Assembly: GCF_900156045.1 (NCBI RefSeq)
Contig: NZ_FTMX01000001.1
Span: forward strand, 1,292,822-1,356,821
Length of the DNA: 64,000 nt
DNA from: Peribacillus simplex
GTDB lineage: Bacteria > Bacillota > Bacilli > Bacillales > DSM-1321
Reading direction: 5' to 3'
Position 1 is the stretch's first letter, and every line of letters begins with the position of its first letter. The notes under the pieces are model-generated. The model did not search any database. It saw only the letters and a list, made by a program, of their open reading frames with translations, and had not been told where the DNA came from. A program made the translations under genes and the position numbers. Shown piece by piece: positions 35,761-46,200 of the stretch.

Positions 35761-36747
35761 ATGATTATTGAAGGTTTAAAAAGCCATGGTTCAGGAAATG
35801 ATTTCTTAATCATTGATGAATTGACGACGACCCTGACGTTTACTGAAGAAGAGCGGAAAAATTTCGCCAAGGCCCTATGCGATAGGGAAAGGCTTGGGGC
35901 GGATGGAATTTTGTTCGTAATGAAAAGTGAACATTCCGATTGCCGGATGCGTGTCTTTAATGCGGATGGATCGGAAGCCTCGATGTGCGGCAATGGACTT
36001 CGCTGTGTTGCACGGTACGCGAACGACGTTCTGGGGCTCGATAAAATGATCGTGGAAACCATGAAGGCAAATCTACTCGTGGAAAAAACGGAAGATATTT
36101 ATGAGGGAATTCCGACTTTCAAGGTGGAAATTTCCCCGGTAAGTTTTAATGTGAAGGATCTGCCTCTAGTTTTGGCTAAAGAACAATTGCAAAACGAATT
36201 ATTGCCGGAACTTCATGATACCCTATTATTTTCGGCATTGGCAGTACCTAATCCACATTTGATCACGCTCGTCGATAGCGATGTTTTGCGAAGTGATTTG
36301 CAGGACGAACTTTCAACAAAGGTCAATCAACCGAATGATCTTTTCCCTGATGGTGTCAATGTCAGCTTTGTGAAAGCGCTGGAACCAGGGAGCATTTATG
36401 TGCGGACATTCGAACGGGGGGTAGGCTTTACGAATGCATGTGGAACGGCGATGTCTGCTTCAAGCCTAGTAACATGCTCTGTTGGTTTAAACGCGTTGGA
36501 AAGTGAAATATCTGTCTACAATAACGGCGGAAAAGTTAAATGCGTGGTCCACCATGATGAAGAAAGCCAAAAATATTCAATTGATTTAATCGGGAACGCA
36601 ACATATGAATTCAAGGTATTGATTGAAATAGATTTAGATCAGCCTGAAAAATTTAAAATGCTTGAGAAAGAGGATTTTGAATTGGAAACAAGCTTATATG
36701 CCAAGCTTCAGGATGAAGTTCAAAGTTATTTGAAAACAAAAGTATAA
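35761..36747 (+). CDS. dapF: DapF-family epimerase with C-terminal extension
   Basis: A 329-residue member of the diaminopimelate epimerase family. The cofactor-free two-Cys site is present: MCGNGLRC (proton shuttle 1) and NACGTAMSAS (shuttle 2, usually ACGTGACA). The N-terminus has HGSGNDFLIID. Family members are usually about 275-290 residues; here some 45 residues extend beyond the normal end (DLDQPEKFKMLEKEDFEL...). The enzyme may be diaminopimelate epimerase or a paralogue with another amino-acid substrate. ATG 35761 follows GAGGATG. No lysine-pathway genes are adjacent, which leaves the substrate open. Confidence 0.8.
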   Translation: MIIEGLKSHGSGNDFLIIDELTTTLTFTEEERKNFAKALCDRERLGADGILFVMKSEHSDCRMRVFNADGSEASMCGNGLRCVARYANDVLGLDKMIVETMKANLLVEKTEDIYEGIPTFKVEISPVSFNVKDLPLVLAKEQLQNELLPELHDTLLFSALAVPNPHLITLVDSDVLRSDLQDELSTKVNQPNDLFPDGVNVSFVKALEPGSIYVRTFERGVGFTNACGTAMSASSLVTCSVGLNALESEISVYNNGGKVKCVVHHDEESQKYSIDLIGNATYEFKVLIEIDLDQPEKFKMLEKEDFELETSLYAKLQDEVQSYLKTKV

Positions 36748-36759
36748 AGAAATTTTCAG

Positions 36760-36806
36760 ACTGCAGGCAAACTCGAAGAAAAGCGAGTTTGCCTGCAGTT
36801 TTCTTA
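36760..36806 (+). terminator. Terminator hairpin of the dapF-like gene
   Basis: Perfect 16-bp stem (36760-36775 with 36784-36799, ACTGCAGGCAAACTCG and complement), then TTTTCTT. The first 14 bases of the arm are the same as in the hairpin inside the 325-bp tandem units. Confidence 0.85.
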
Positions 36807-36927
36807 TTAAAAACTCCAGTGAGGTTTTTTCCAAAAGTATATTTTAGTATTATAATCAATGTTGGGGATGTGACCAGCCTACAGTTTTTCTTAATAGAAC
36901 ATTCCACAGTTGATCCGGAATGGAAGT

Positions 36928-37014
36928 CACGAGACTCCTGCTTAGCGTCCCAGGAAGACCCAACAGGCGCAAAGACCGCCCGTGGAAAGTGGAGTTGCCT
37001 GGAGAGGGAATCAA
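36928..37014. repeat. Degenerate copy of the GC-rich intergenic repeat (segment A)
   Basis: CGAGACTCCTGC, AAGACCCAACAGGCGC and GTGGAAAGTGGAG occur in the order and spacing of segment A at 15649. The copy has diverged and is shorter. It lies between the dapF-like gene and ligD. Confidence 0.65.
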
Positions 37015-37041
37015 CGTTCATATTATACTCCCTAAGATCAA

Positions 37042-38889
37042 TCAGTTGTTGGTCTTTTTTTGTTTTAGGAACGACAAAACCTCCAAAAAGGCTGGTCCAT
37101 TATCAATGAGTCTGTAATCCATAAATGCACACCCTTCCCTTTTTATTCTGCTTGGTATGGTTTCTAACGTAAAGTCCTTTAACTGGAGACTTTCGTCCAC
37201 TTCCTCCCAAAACAAAGGTGTGGCCACACCAGCGAAAGAATTTCCCCGCGGGGAATAAGGAAGGATGATGGTTTTTCCTTCACTATGCTGCACAAAGTCC
37301 AAGTATAGTCGATTATGCCGATTTATTTTCATTCTTTCCGTTGTAAATTCATTTGGGTTGGAACTTGATAAGTAGTCACCGAGAAAGTCAGTGAAAATGC
37401 GTGTCTCCTGATAAGTAAATCTGTCTTCAGGCAGTGGGATGTGAATTTGAAGTCCTTTGTTTCCTGAAGTTTTTACAAAAGCTTTTATCCTTAATGATTC
37501 CATCACCTTTTTTATTTCCTGTGCGGCCTTTATCGCTAAGGAGAAAAAATCGATGGAAGGGGGATCCAAGTCCAGGACGATTTCATCGGGGCGTGTTTTA
37601 CCCGCTTTCTGAAATGGCGCATGGAATTCCAATGCAAGTTGATTGCCAAACCAAAGAAGCGTTTCAATATCATTACATAGCATATACTCGATATCCTCAT
37701 CAATGAACGTTTTAATAAAGGACGGCGCATAATCAGGTTTGTTTTTCTGGAAAAACCTTTCTTTATCCAAAGTGCCATGAGGATAGCGGATCGTCGTAAG
37801 CAGTTTATCCTTCAAGAAGGGTAAGAAGAAAGCTGAAACCTCCCTTAAATAATGAAGGTATTCAACCTTAACCACCTGTTCATCTCCTGTTATCCAAAGC
37901 GGTTTATCCCTGGAAGTTATTTGTACAGTATCTGGAAATGTATATTGACCCACCACGAATTTCTCCCAGGTACATTCTTTGGGAGCAGTTTGTAAAAGCC
38001 ATTGTGAAAACTGAGGCTCACGCAATTCATTCTCCTCATACACGTGTAAGAATTGAACTTCGATGCAAATGGACGGATGGATATAAAAAAATTGTGCGTC
38101 TTCGTCTGATGCATTTTGCTTGATCAGTTCATGCAATATCCTTTTATCCTGGGCACTCAGTCCATTTTTAACACTTCCAATTTTGGTTACGGCACCTTCT
38201 TTGAAAACTGCGAGGGAAACGTAACCATTTTCTTTGTGCAATGCTGTAATGAAACAAGAAACGGTCTTCCAATTTTTCACCTTAATCCAAGAGGCAGTAC
38301 GTTTCCCTTCTTGCCAAGTACCACGAATTTCCTTGGCGACAACCCCTTCGCCATCTAATAGGATGACCTTATTCAAAGCATTTTCCAAAACATCAAAACT
38401 CTCTATTAATTGTATCAAAGCCTTATCGTTGGGATCAGGTGGCATGGGAAAGCCAAGATTTGCCCCCATATTCAACATCAATTCCCTTCGTTCTTCTAAA
38501 GGTTTAGCTGCTACGTTTTTTCCGCTGATCCTAAGCAGGTCAAACGCTAAAAACCGGCATGGGGAAAAACGGGCTTTTTCTGAAATTAAGGATTGTTTCC
38601 CAAGTCGTCCTCGCCACTGTATTTGAAAAAAGTCGGCTTTTGCCTGATTGGTAAGCCAGACCAATTCTCCATCTAACTGAAGCGGGAGATAATCTTCCAG
38701 GTCCAGATCTTTGATGTAAGCAATGATTTCCGGGAATTGTGATGATAATTCCTTTTCGTTCCGACTCGATATGCTTATGGTATCGAAGTCTATCTTTAAA
38801 ATAGCCCTAAAGCCGTCATATTTGACTTCATAACGCCAATCCTTGGAGTTGGGGGCTTCGGGGTAATAGGTTGGCAGCATCGGTTTCAT
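37042..38889 (-). CDS. ligD: Bacterial NHEJ DNA ligase/polymerase LigD
   Basis: A 615-residue two-domain protein. The N-terminal ATP-dependent ligase carries the nucleotidyl Lys in YEVKYDGFRA, then LDGELVW, LLDGEGVVAKE and WIKVKNW. The C-terminal polymerase/primase domain (from about residue 330) has the DxD of VLDLDPPS, KTSGNKGLQIHIPL and DFVQHSEGKT. There is no nuclease domain. That LIG-POL order and length match YkoU of Bacillus subtilis. With Ku it rejoins double-strand breaks, probably in dormant or germinating spores. It is divergent from ku, not in the same operon. Confidence 0.93.
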   Translation of the reverse strand: MKPMLPTYYPEAPNSKDWRYEVKYDGFRAILKIDFDTISISSRNEKELSSQFPEIIAYIKDLDLEDYLPLQLDGELVWLTNQAKADFFQIQWRGRLGKQSLISEKARFSPCRFLAFDLLRISGKNVAAKPLEERRELMLNMGANLGFPMPPDPNDKALIQLIESFDVLENALNKVILLDGEGVVAKEIRGTWQEGKRTASWIKVKNWKTVSCFITALHKENGYVSLAVFKEGAVTKIGSVKNGLSAQDKRILHELIKQNASDEDAQFFYIHPSICIEVQFLHVYEENELREPQFSQWLLQTAPKECTWEKFVVGQYTFPDTVQITSRDKPLWITGDEQVVKVEYLHYLREVSAFFLPFLKDKLLTTIRYPHGTLDKERFFQKNKPDYAPSFIKTFIDEDIEYMLCNDIETLLWFGNQLALEFHAPFQKAGKTRPDEIVLDLDPPSIDFFSLAIKAAQEIKKVMESLRIKAFVKTSGNKGLQIHIPLPEDRFTYQETRIFTDFLGDYLSSSNPNEFTTERMKINRHNRLYLDFVQHSEGKTIILPYSPRGNSFAGVATPLFWEEVDESLQLKDFTLETIPSRIKREGCAFMDYRLIDNGPAFLEVLSFLKQKKTNN

Positions 38890-39040
38890 TTTTGTATTTA
38901 CCTCCGCAAATAATTGATTAACATTATTTTGCCAAAAAAACGAAGTGTTAGAGTTGGCAATTGTTTTTTCGGTTTTTTTTAAACAAAGGGGAATAATAAA
39001 ATTGTTCTTCTTTTTAAAAATAAGTTATGAGGTGACGAAT

Positions 39041-39883
39041 ATGCATACGATGTGGAAGGGGAGCATATCATTCGGTTTGGTGAACATTCCGATCAAACTT
39101 CATGCTGCAACGGAGGATAAGGATATTTCTTTGAGGACGTTGCATAAGGAATGTCATTCACCGATTAAATACGAAAAGGTTTGTCCGGTATGCCAGAAAG
39201 AAGTGGGGAAGGATGATATAGTCCGCGCTTTTGAGTATACAAAGGGAAAGTTTGTTGTATTGGAAGAAAATGAACTAGAACAACTGAAAAAACAAAACGA
39301 AGAAAAAGCCGTGGAAATCGTGGATTTCGTTAAAATTGAAGAAATAGATCCCATTTATTTTAACCGGAGTTATTATATGTCCCCTAATGACGGAGGGATA
39401 AAAGCTTATTCCCTTTTGAGGCAGGCCCTCAAGGAATCGAATAAGGTAGGGTTAGCGAAAATCATCATTCGCTCTAAAGAACAAATGGCGGTAATCAGAG
39501 TCGTTGATAATACCTTGGTGATGGAAACGATTCATTATCCGGATGAAGTTCGCTCCACAGCGGATGTTCCGAATATCCCTGCCAATGATACCATTGAAAA
39601 AAAAGAAATCGATACTGCCGTATTATTGATAGATCAATTAACGACTACTTTCGATCCGACGAAATACACCGATGATTATCGAACCGCGTTACTTGAATTG
39701 ATTGAATCAAAGAAAGCTGGACAGACGACAATTACAGCCAAAACAAAAGAACCAGTTTCCAACAATGTTACCGATTTAATGGAGGCATTACAGGCATCCA
39801 TTGACCGTACGAAACATGATGAACCGGAAATGAAAAAGACGACCCGAAAGAAAGTGGCACCGAAAAAAAAGAAACAAGCTTAG
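39041..39883 (+). CDS. ku: NHEJ end-binding protein Ku
   Basis: A 280-residue bacterial Ku homologue. The N-terminal MWKGSISFGLVNIPIKL and the conserved YYMSPNDGG are characteristic. It has a short charged C-terminal tail ending in RKKVAPKKKKQA, which can help DNA binding. It encircles DNA ends and recruits LigD. ATG 39041 follows GAGGTGAC; the frame is open further upstream to 38945 but without a site. Divergent neighbour is ligD. The intergenic region of about 150 bases holds both promoters; a sigma-G type is expected from Bacillus subtilis, but I could not identify one with confidence. Confidence 0.93.
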   Translation: MHTMWKGSISFGLVNIPIKLHAATEDKDISLRTLHKECHSPIKYEKVCPVCQKEVGKDDIVRAFEYTKGKFVVLEENELEQLKKQNEEKAVEIVDFVKIEEIDPIYFNRSYYMSPNDGGIKAYSLLRQALKESNKVGLAKIIIRSKEQMAVIRVVDNTLVMETIHYPDEVRSTADVPNIPANDTIEKKEIDTAVLLIDQLTTTFDPTKYTDDYRTALLELIESKKAGQTTITAKTKEPVSNNVTDLMEALQASIDRTKHDEPEMKKTTRKKVAPKKKKQA

Positions 39884-40313
39884 ACAGGAAGCTGAGCGGA
39901 AGACGCATGATGTCGCTCGGCTTTCTGCTTGTTTTAGCAAAGGATTTGCCTGCTAATAAGGTAATGAAAGTGAATTAACAGGAGAAGAATTACATAGGTC
40001 AGGAAAGTGCAAATATGTAAGTGGATCATGATGTAAGGGGCAGAATGGAATTAAAAGAAAATGATGGATGAAAATGAAGGCAAAAAAATTCGCTCCCTAA
40101 AGAGCGACAATGAGGAATTCAATCGTGAAAATCAACATATAGGCGAACGGTTGTAGTTTTCGACTATATATTGTGTTCATATTCTACCATATTTAATTCT
40201 GAAATAGCAACAAAATTACTGAAACTAACCTATGAATTTTTCTGGAAATCAATGATATTTCGCCCACTTAACGGCTCATAGGGCTTTTGCATTTTCATAT
40301 TCTTATAAAAACC
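39884..40313. other. Intergenic region without a supported gene
   Basis: A weak hairpin after ku (GAAGCTGAGCG / CGCTCGGCTTTC near 39890-39925) may be its terminator. A small hairpin CGCTC-CCTAAA-GAGCG lies near 40091-40106. A 31-codon frame at 40061-40156 has no good ribosome binding site and is not called. Confidence 0.5.
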
Positions 40314-40368
40314 TTCAGAATAAAATGGATTTTTAGTATAATTTATACATACAGAATGGTATAAATTA
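40314..40368 (+). promoter_or_regulatory. Promoter of the MOSC gene overlapped by an inverted repeat
   Basis: TTCAGA (40314-40319) and TATAAT (40337-40342) are 17 bases apart. A 10-bp inverted repeat, TAATTTATAC at 40339-40348 and GTATAAATTA at 40359-40368, overlaps the -10 and spans the expected start point. This is a good position for a repressor operator. Confidence 0.55.
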
Positions 40369-40389
40369 AATATGAATGGAAGATGCAAA

Positions 40390-41040
40390 ATGGAAAATGG
40401 AAAAATCAAAGCACTTCATGCAGGGAAGCCGAAGCATGAAATTTTTTCGAATATCGATATCTTTTCAGCAATGGATAAACAAGCACAGGATAATGTGACA
40501 GTGACTAAATCAGGTATAATTGGTGATGGGGTAGGTAATGAAAAGTTCCATGGAGGTCCTGATCGAGCATTGTGCTTTTACCCCTTTGAGCATTATTCAT
40601 TATGGAATGAAAAATTCTCTAAAAAGCTGGGAATTCCTGCATTCGGTGAAAATTTAACCATAGCGGGGATGAAGGAAGAAACAACGTATATCGGCGATAT
40701 TTATCAAATAGGAGAAGTGATTGTTCAAATTAACCAGGGGAGGATACCTTGTTCGACCATTTCCCAATTCAATCAAGAACCTAAGTTTTTGGAACTCGTA
40801 CTGAAAACGAGCTTAACTGGTTATTTTGCAAGAGTACTTCAAGAAGGAACGATAAATAAACAAAACGAGATTGTGCTGATAGATCGTTTGCAGGAAAAAA
40901 TTTCAGTTCATTATGCAGCAGAGGTAATCCTTCATAAACGAGATGGGCTGGAAGGCGCAAAGGCTTTACTTACACTAGACTCGTTAGCGGAAGACTGGAA
41001 ACAAAGGGTCTTGAAGAGGGTTCAAGCTGCAAAAGATTGA
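40390..41040 (+). CDS. MOSC-domain protein (YiiM/YflK-like)
   Basis: About 216 residues with a MOSC domain followed by a 3-alpha C-terminal extension, as in YiiM/YflK. FHGGPDRALCFYPFEHY, FGENLTIAGM and GRIPCSTISQFN with its conserved Cys are present. Related proteins use molybdenum cofactor to reduce N-hydroxylated compounds; others traffic sulfur. ATG 40390 has GGAAG about eight bases upstream. ATG 40372 would add six residues, without a clear site. The inverted repeat at its promoter suggests a dedicated repressor. Confidence 0.85.
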   Translation: MENGKIKALHAGKPKHEIFSNIDIFSAMDKQAQDNVTVTKSGIIGDGVGNEKFHGGPDRALCFYPFEHYSLWNEKFSKKLGIPAFGENLTIAGMKEETTYIGDIYQIGEVIVQINQGRIPCSTISQFNQEPKFLELVLKTSLTGYFARVLQEGTINKQNEIVLIDRLQEKISVHYAAEVILHKRDGLEGAKALLTLDSLAEDWKQRVLKRVQAAKD

Positions 41041-41084
41041 ATGATTTTTGCAAAAGTGAAAAAAATGTCGATCAGGTATTGAAA

Positions 41085-41290
41085 TTGACAGATTATTAAT
41101 GTAAATTAAGTATAATCAAATTTTGAAATCTTGTGAAAATTATATAAATGGATCTTATCGAGAGAGGTGGAGGGACTGGCCCGAAGAAACCTCAGCAACC
41201 AGCTTAGGCAAAGGTGCTAAATCCAGCAAGCAGAGCTTGATAGATGAGGAGAATGTTTCAAAAAACCTTCTTCTTTGAGAAGGTTTTTTT
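41085..41290 (+). promoter_or_regulatory. SAM-I (S-box) riboswitch with terminator, upstream of yitJ-metH
   Basis: TTGACA (41085-41090) and TATAAT (41111-41116) precede the aptamer but are 20 bases apart, so another -35 may be used. The aptamer runs from about 41154 (CTTATCGAGAG) to 41249 (TAGATGAG). The core GGAGGGACTGGCCC, AAACCTCAGCAACC and AAAGGTGCTAAATCC is intact, with shorter P3/P4 arms than the mtn copies. The terminator pairs 41261-41271 with 41279-41290 and ends in a T-run. Confidence 0.94.
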
Positions 41291-41355
41291 TTCCTTTTCT
41301 CTCATACTCATAGAATACGACAAAAACAGGATTGTTTTTGAGAGAGGATGTAATG

Positions 41356-43203
41356 ATGAATTTTCGTAAAGACGTGAAAGAAAGAATACTGGTTGGGGAA
41401 GGGGCAATGGGAACCTTATTGTATTCAAATGGCATCGATCAATGCTATGAGGAATTAAACTGCACGAACCCAGATCAAATAGAGTCCATCCACCGTGCCT
41501 ATTTGGAAGCTGGTGCAGATATCCTTCAATCGAATACATACGGAGCCAATTTCAACAAATTGAAACGGTATGGACTTGAAGATGAGGTAAGCAGAATCAA
41601 TCGCCAGGGAGTCATTCTTGCAAAAAAAGCGGCAAAAGGAAAGGCATACGTCTTCGGTACCATAGGGGCACAGCGGAGCATCAGGAAATCGGATTTAAGC
41701 ATGGAAGAGATAAAACGGGGTTTTCGTGAACAGCTATACAGTCTTTTGATGGAAAACCCTGATGGGATTCTTTTGGAAACATTTTATGACCTCGAAGAAC
41801 TGGAAACCGTTCTGCAAATCGTTAAAAATGAAACTGGATTGCCGATCATCGCAAATGTTTCGATGCATGAACTGGGAAATCTTCAAAATGGAATCCATTT
41901 AAATGAAGCCTTTCAAAAACTTGAGCAATTGGGTGCCGATGTTGTTGGGGTGAACTGCCGTCTCGGTCCACATCATATGATTCGTGCCTTGGAAGAAGTG
42001 AGTTTGCCAAAGCAAGCATCAATTGCCATATACCCAAATGCCAGCCTCCCGGATTATGTGGATGGAAGGCTCGTCTATAAAGCAGTGCCGGAATATTTCG
42101 GTTCAAGTGCCCTAGAACTTCGTGAGCAGGGTGCCGCGATCATAGGAGGGTGCTGTGGAACAACTCCGCTGCATATTCAAGCTGTAAAGAATGCGATTGG
42201 AAGTTTGGCTCCTGTGAAAGAGAAATATACTAAATCCCGTGAAATAGAAATAATTGAAGTGAATGATAGAGGATTGGAACGTCCCCTGTTCGAAAAGGCC
42301 AAAACAGAAAGGACGATTCTAGTTGAACTTGATCCACCGAAAAAGTTAGGAATAGAGAGCTTCATGACTGGTGCTGAGGTTTTGAAAAAAGCAGGGGTCG
42401 ATTCCATCACATTAGCGGATAATTCGCTTGCTTCACCAAGGATATCAAATGATGCACTGGCTAATTTACTGAAGAACCAATTGAATATAGAGCCGATGGT
42501 GCATATAACATGCCGTGATCGAAATTTGATTGGCTTGCAGTCACATTTAATGGGTTTGCAAACGGTGGGGCTGAACGAGATATTGATCATCACCGGCGAC
42601 CCTTCAAAAATTGGGGACTTCCCGGGCGCCACTTCGGTTTATGATTTGTCTTCCTTTGACCTAATAAGCATGGTCAAACAATTTAATGAAGGTCTTTCCT
42701 ATTCCGGACAAAGTTTGGGACAACGGGCAAATTTCAAAATTGCGGCAGCGTTCAATCCCAATGTGAAATATCTGGATAAAGCCGTACTGAGAATGGAAAA
42801 GAAGATTGCCTGCGGTGCTCAATCCTTCTTGACACAGCCAATCTATTCCGTGGAACAGATCGAAGAGGTATATGAAGCTACAAAACATTTAGAAACCCCG
42901 ATTTTCATCGGTATCATGCCCTTGACAAGCACCCGGAACGCCGAATTCATCCATAATGAGATCCCAGGCATCAAACTGCCTGATAATGTTAGAAGGGCCA
43001 TGGCGTTAGCGGGGGATGACCCTGTAAAGTCAAGGATTGAAGGAGTGAATATCGCACGGGAGCTAGTGGACGCGGCAAGGGAAAAATTCAAGGGCATATA
43101 TTTAATCACTCCGTTCCTTCGCTATGAAATGACGGCGGAACTTACGAAATATATTAGAAAAGTCGATAGTAAACATACATCAGAGGTGGCAGTTCATGAA
43201 TAA
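41356..43203 (+). CDS. yitJ: Bifunctional homocysteine S-methyltransferase / methylenetetrahydrofolate reductase (YitJ type)
   Basis: A 615-residue fusion. The N-terminal homocysteine-binding barrel (about 1-285) has the zinc Cys ligands in GVNCRLGP and [10 protein letters not shown]. The C-terminal MTHFR-like barrel (about 305-605) reads [20 protein letters not shown] and [10 protein letters not shown]. It provides 5-methyl-THF for homocysteine methylation. Two ATG codons stand in tandem; 41356 has the better distance to GAGAGGA. It overlaps metH by eight bases. The operon is under the S-box. Confidence 0.93.
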   Translation: MNFRKDVKERILVGEGAMGTLLYSNGIDQCYEELNCTNPDQIESIHRAYLEAGADILQSNTYGANFNKLKRYGLEDEVSRINRQGVILAKKAAKGKAYVFGTIGAQRSIRKSDLSMEEIKRGFREQLYSLLMENPDGILLETFYDLEELETVLQIVKNETGLPIIANVSMHELGNLQNGIHLNEAFQKLEQLGADVVGVNCRLGPHHMIRALEEVSLPKQASIAIYPNASLPDYVDGRLVYKAVPEYFGSSALELREQGAAIIGGCCGTTPLHIQAVKNAIGSLAPVKEKYTKSREIEIIEVNDRGLERPLFEKAKTERTILVELDPPKKLGIESFMTGAEVLKKAGVDSITLADNSLASPRISNDALANLLKNQLNIEPMVHITCRDRNLIGLQSHLMGLQTVGLNEILIITGDPSKIGDFPGATSVYDLSSFDLISMVKQFNEGLSYSGQSLGQRANFKIAAAFNPNVKYLDKAVLRMEKKIACGAQSFLTQPIYSVEQIEEVYEATKHLETPIFIGIMPLTSTRNAEFIHNEIPGIKLPDNVRRAMALAGDDPVKSRIEGVNIARELVDAAREKFKGIYLITPFLRYEMTAELTKYIRKVDSKHTSEVAVHE

Positions 43204-46200
43204 AAAAGCGATTCAAGATCAGTTAAATTCTAAGATTCTCCTTCTTGACGGGGCGATGGGAACCATGCTTCAAGCTGAGAATTTGACGGCAGGGGATTTT
43301 GGCGGGGAACAATTCGAGGGCTGCAATGAATATTTATCATTGACGCAACCGGAAATCATCCAATCCATTCATGAAAAATATTTAGCAGCGGGTGCAGACA
43401 TCATCGAAACAAATACCTTCGGAGCGACCAGCATCGTTCTGGAGGAATACCAAATAAGCACTATCGCATACAAGCTTAATAAGATTTCAGCTGAGCTTGC
43501 CGTTAAAGCTTGTGAAAAGTACTCCAATGATGAATGGCCAAGGTATGTAGCTGGCTCGATGGGCCCAACTACAAAAACGCTTTCCGTAACGGGAGGAACG
43601 ACTTTTGATATTTTAACCGATTCTTATGAAGAACAGGCACTGGGTCTCTTGGATGGCGGGGTAGACTTGTTACTGGTGGAAACCTGTCAGGATATGCTTA
43701 ATGTAAAGGCTGCCTTTTCCGGAATCAAAGCAGCATTCGCTAAAACAGGAAAGGATGTGCCTGTCATCATATCAGGAACAATCGAACCGATGGGCACTAC
43801 ACTTGCTGGCCAGTCCATAGAAGCTTTTTATTTATCGGTTGAACATATGAAGCCCGTTGCGGTCGGCCTTAATTGTGCAACAGGGCCGGAATTCATGATA
43901 GATCATATCAGGACACTTGCAGATATATCAAATAGTGCCATCAGCTGTTATCCGAATGCCGGGCTCCCTGATGAAGAAGGCCACTATCATGAGTCACCTA
44001 CTTCCCTGGCAGAGAAAATGAAGCAATTTGCCGAAAAGGGATGGATCAATATCATTGGCGGATGTTGTGGTACGACACCAGAACATATTAAAGAACTTTC
44101 CAGGGTCCTCGAAGGCATGAAGCCCCGTACAATTACGGAAGCAGCCCATGGTCATGCCGTATCGGGCATAGAGCCGCTAATTTATGATGATTCAATGCGT
44201 CCTTTATTCGTAGGTGAAAGAACGAATGTTATCGGTTCCCGAAAATTCAAGGAGCTGATACGTGGAAAGCATTACGAGCCGGCTGCCGAAATTGCACGTA
44301 CCCAGGTGAAAAAAGGCGCCCATGTCATTGATATCTGTCTTGCTGATCCTGATGGGGATGAGCTTGGCGATATGAAGGAATTTGTGGAAGAGGTCGTCAA
44401 GAAAGTGAAAGTCCCATTGGTCATCGATACTACGGATGAAGCTGTACTTGAACAAGCTTTAAAACATTCACAAGGAAAATCGATCATTAATTCCATAAAC
44501 CTTGAAGATGGTGAAGAGCGCTTTGAAAAAATAGTGCCCTTAGTCCATCAATATGGTGCTGCCGTTGTCGTAGGAACCATTGATGAAACTGGGATGGCCG
44601 TCGATGCTGAACGGAAATTGGAAGTGGCTACACGGTCTGTGAATTTGCTCGTTAATAAGTACGGTCTAAACAAAAGTGACATCATTTTTGATCCGCTTGT
44701 ATTTCCTGTAGGCACAGGTGATGAACAATATATTGGATCTGCATTGGAAACGGTGAATGGAATAAAGGCGATTAAAGAAAAGTTTCCGGAATGCCTAACG
44801 ATACTTGGCATTTCTAACGTTTCTTTCGGTCTGCCAGCGAGGGGAAGGGAAATATTAAATGCAGTTTTCCTTTACCATTGTACAAAAGCCGGTCTCGATT
44901 ATGCTATCGTGAATACAGAAAAACTTGAACGTTTTGCTCTGATACCGGAAGAGGAAGTGAAATTGGCTGAGGCACTCCTGTTTGAGACATCGACTGAAAC
45001 TTTAGCGATTTTTACCGAGTTTTATCGCGGGAAAAAAGCGGAGAAGAAGGATGATGGTGTGATCCTGCCATTGGATGAACGTTTAGGTAACTATATTATC
45101 GAAGGAACGAAAGAAGGATTGGTTGATGATTTAAATGAAGCGATTGAGCGCGGTGATGCCCCATTGGAAATCATCAATGGACCATTGATGGATGGCATGG
45201 GTGAGGTGGGGAGGTTGTTTAATGACAACCAACTTATTGTCGCAGAGGTGCTTCAGAGTGCTGAAGCGATGAAGGCGGCTGTATCTCACCTTGAACCACT
45301 AATGGAAAACTCTGAAGATAGTGCTAAAAAAGGGAAAATCCTTTTGGCGACTGTCAAGGGAGATGTGCATGATATTGGGAAAAACCTTGTGGATATCATC
45401 CTATCCAATAATGGTTATGAAGTCATTGATTTGGGAATAAAGGTCGCACCGCAACAAATCATAGAAGAGGTTCGAAAACATGAGCCAACCATCATTGGCC
45501 TATCTGGCTTACTCGTCAAATCTGCACAGCAAATGGTTTTAACCGCACAGGATTTAAGGCAAGCGGGAATAGATACCCCAATTTTAGTGGGAGGGGCAGC
45601 ATTATCCCGTAAATTCACCGATTTTAAAATATCACCTGAATATGAAGGACCGGTTTTATATTCCAAAGATGCGATGGATGGTTTGGCTGTAACGAATATT
45701 TTACATGACTCTGACAAAAAAGTGGTGTACTTGGAAGAGTTAGTCGAGAAGCGAGAAAGAGCGAAAGCGAATGCCGCCATTGCTGCCACGATGGAAAAAC
45801 CTGTTCGGAAGCAGTCAACAGCTGCCCCTTTAAGCGATGCTCCTGTTCAAAAACCGCGGGACATCAAGCGTCACGTACTGAAAAACTATCCATTGGATGT
45901 CATCCAGCCGTATATTAATAGGCAAATGCTGATTGGTCATCATTTGGGGTTAAAAGGTAAAGTTTCCGAATTGCTTAAGCAAGGGAATGAAAAAGCAGTG
46001 CAGCTCAATGATCTCGTTGATGAATTGATTGAATTCCTAAAGACGGAACCGGATTATGGCTTGCATGCAGTTTATCAATTTTTCCCTGCTCAAAGCGAAG
46101 GGGATAAACTATTGGTATACAACCCGGACAATCATAACGAGGTTTTGGAAACTTTCGATTTCCCCCGGCAAGATACGAGTCCGCATCTTTGTTTAGCGGA

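Noticed and set aside
40061..40156. 31-codon frame downstream of ku
   Set aside because: Only a poor purine run at wrong distance; no recognisable protein pattern.
43000..43200. Cobalamin riboswitch for metH
   Set aside because: metH overlaps yitJ and has no leader of its own; the operon is under the S-box.
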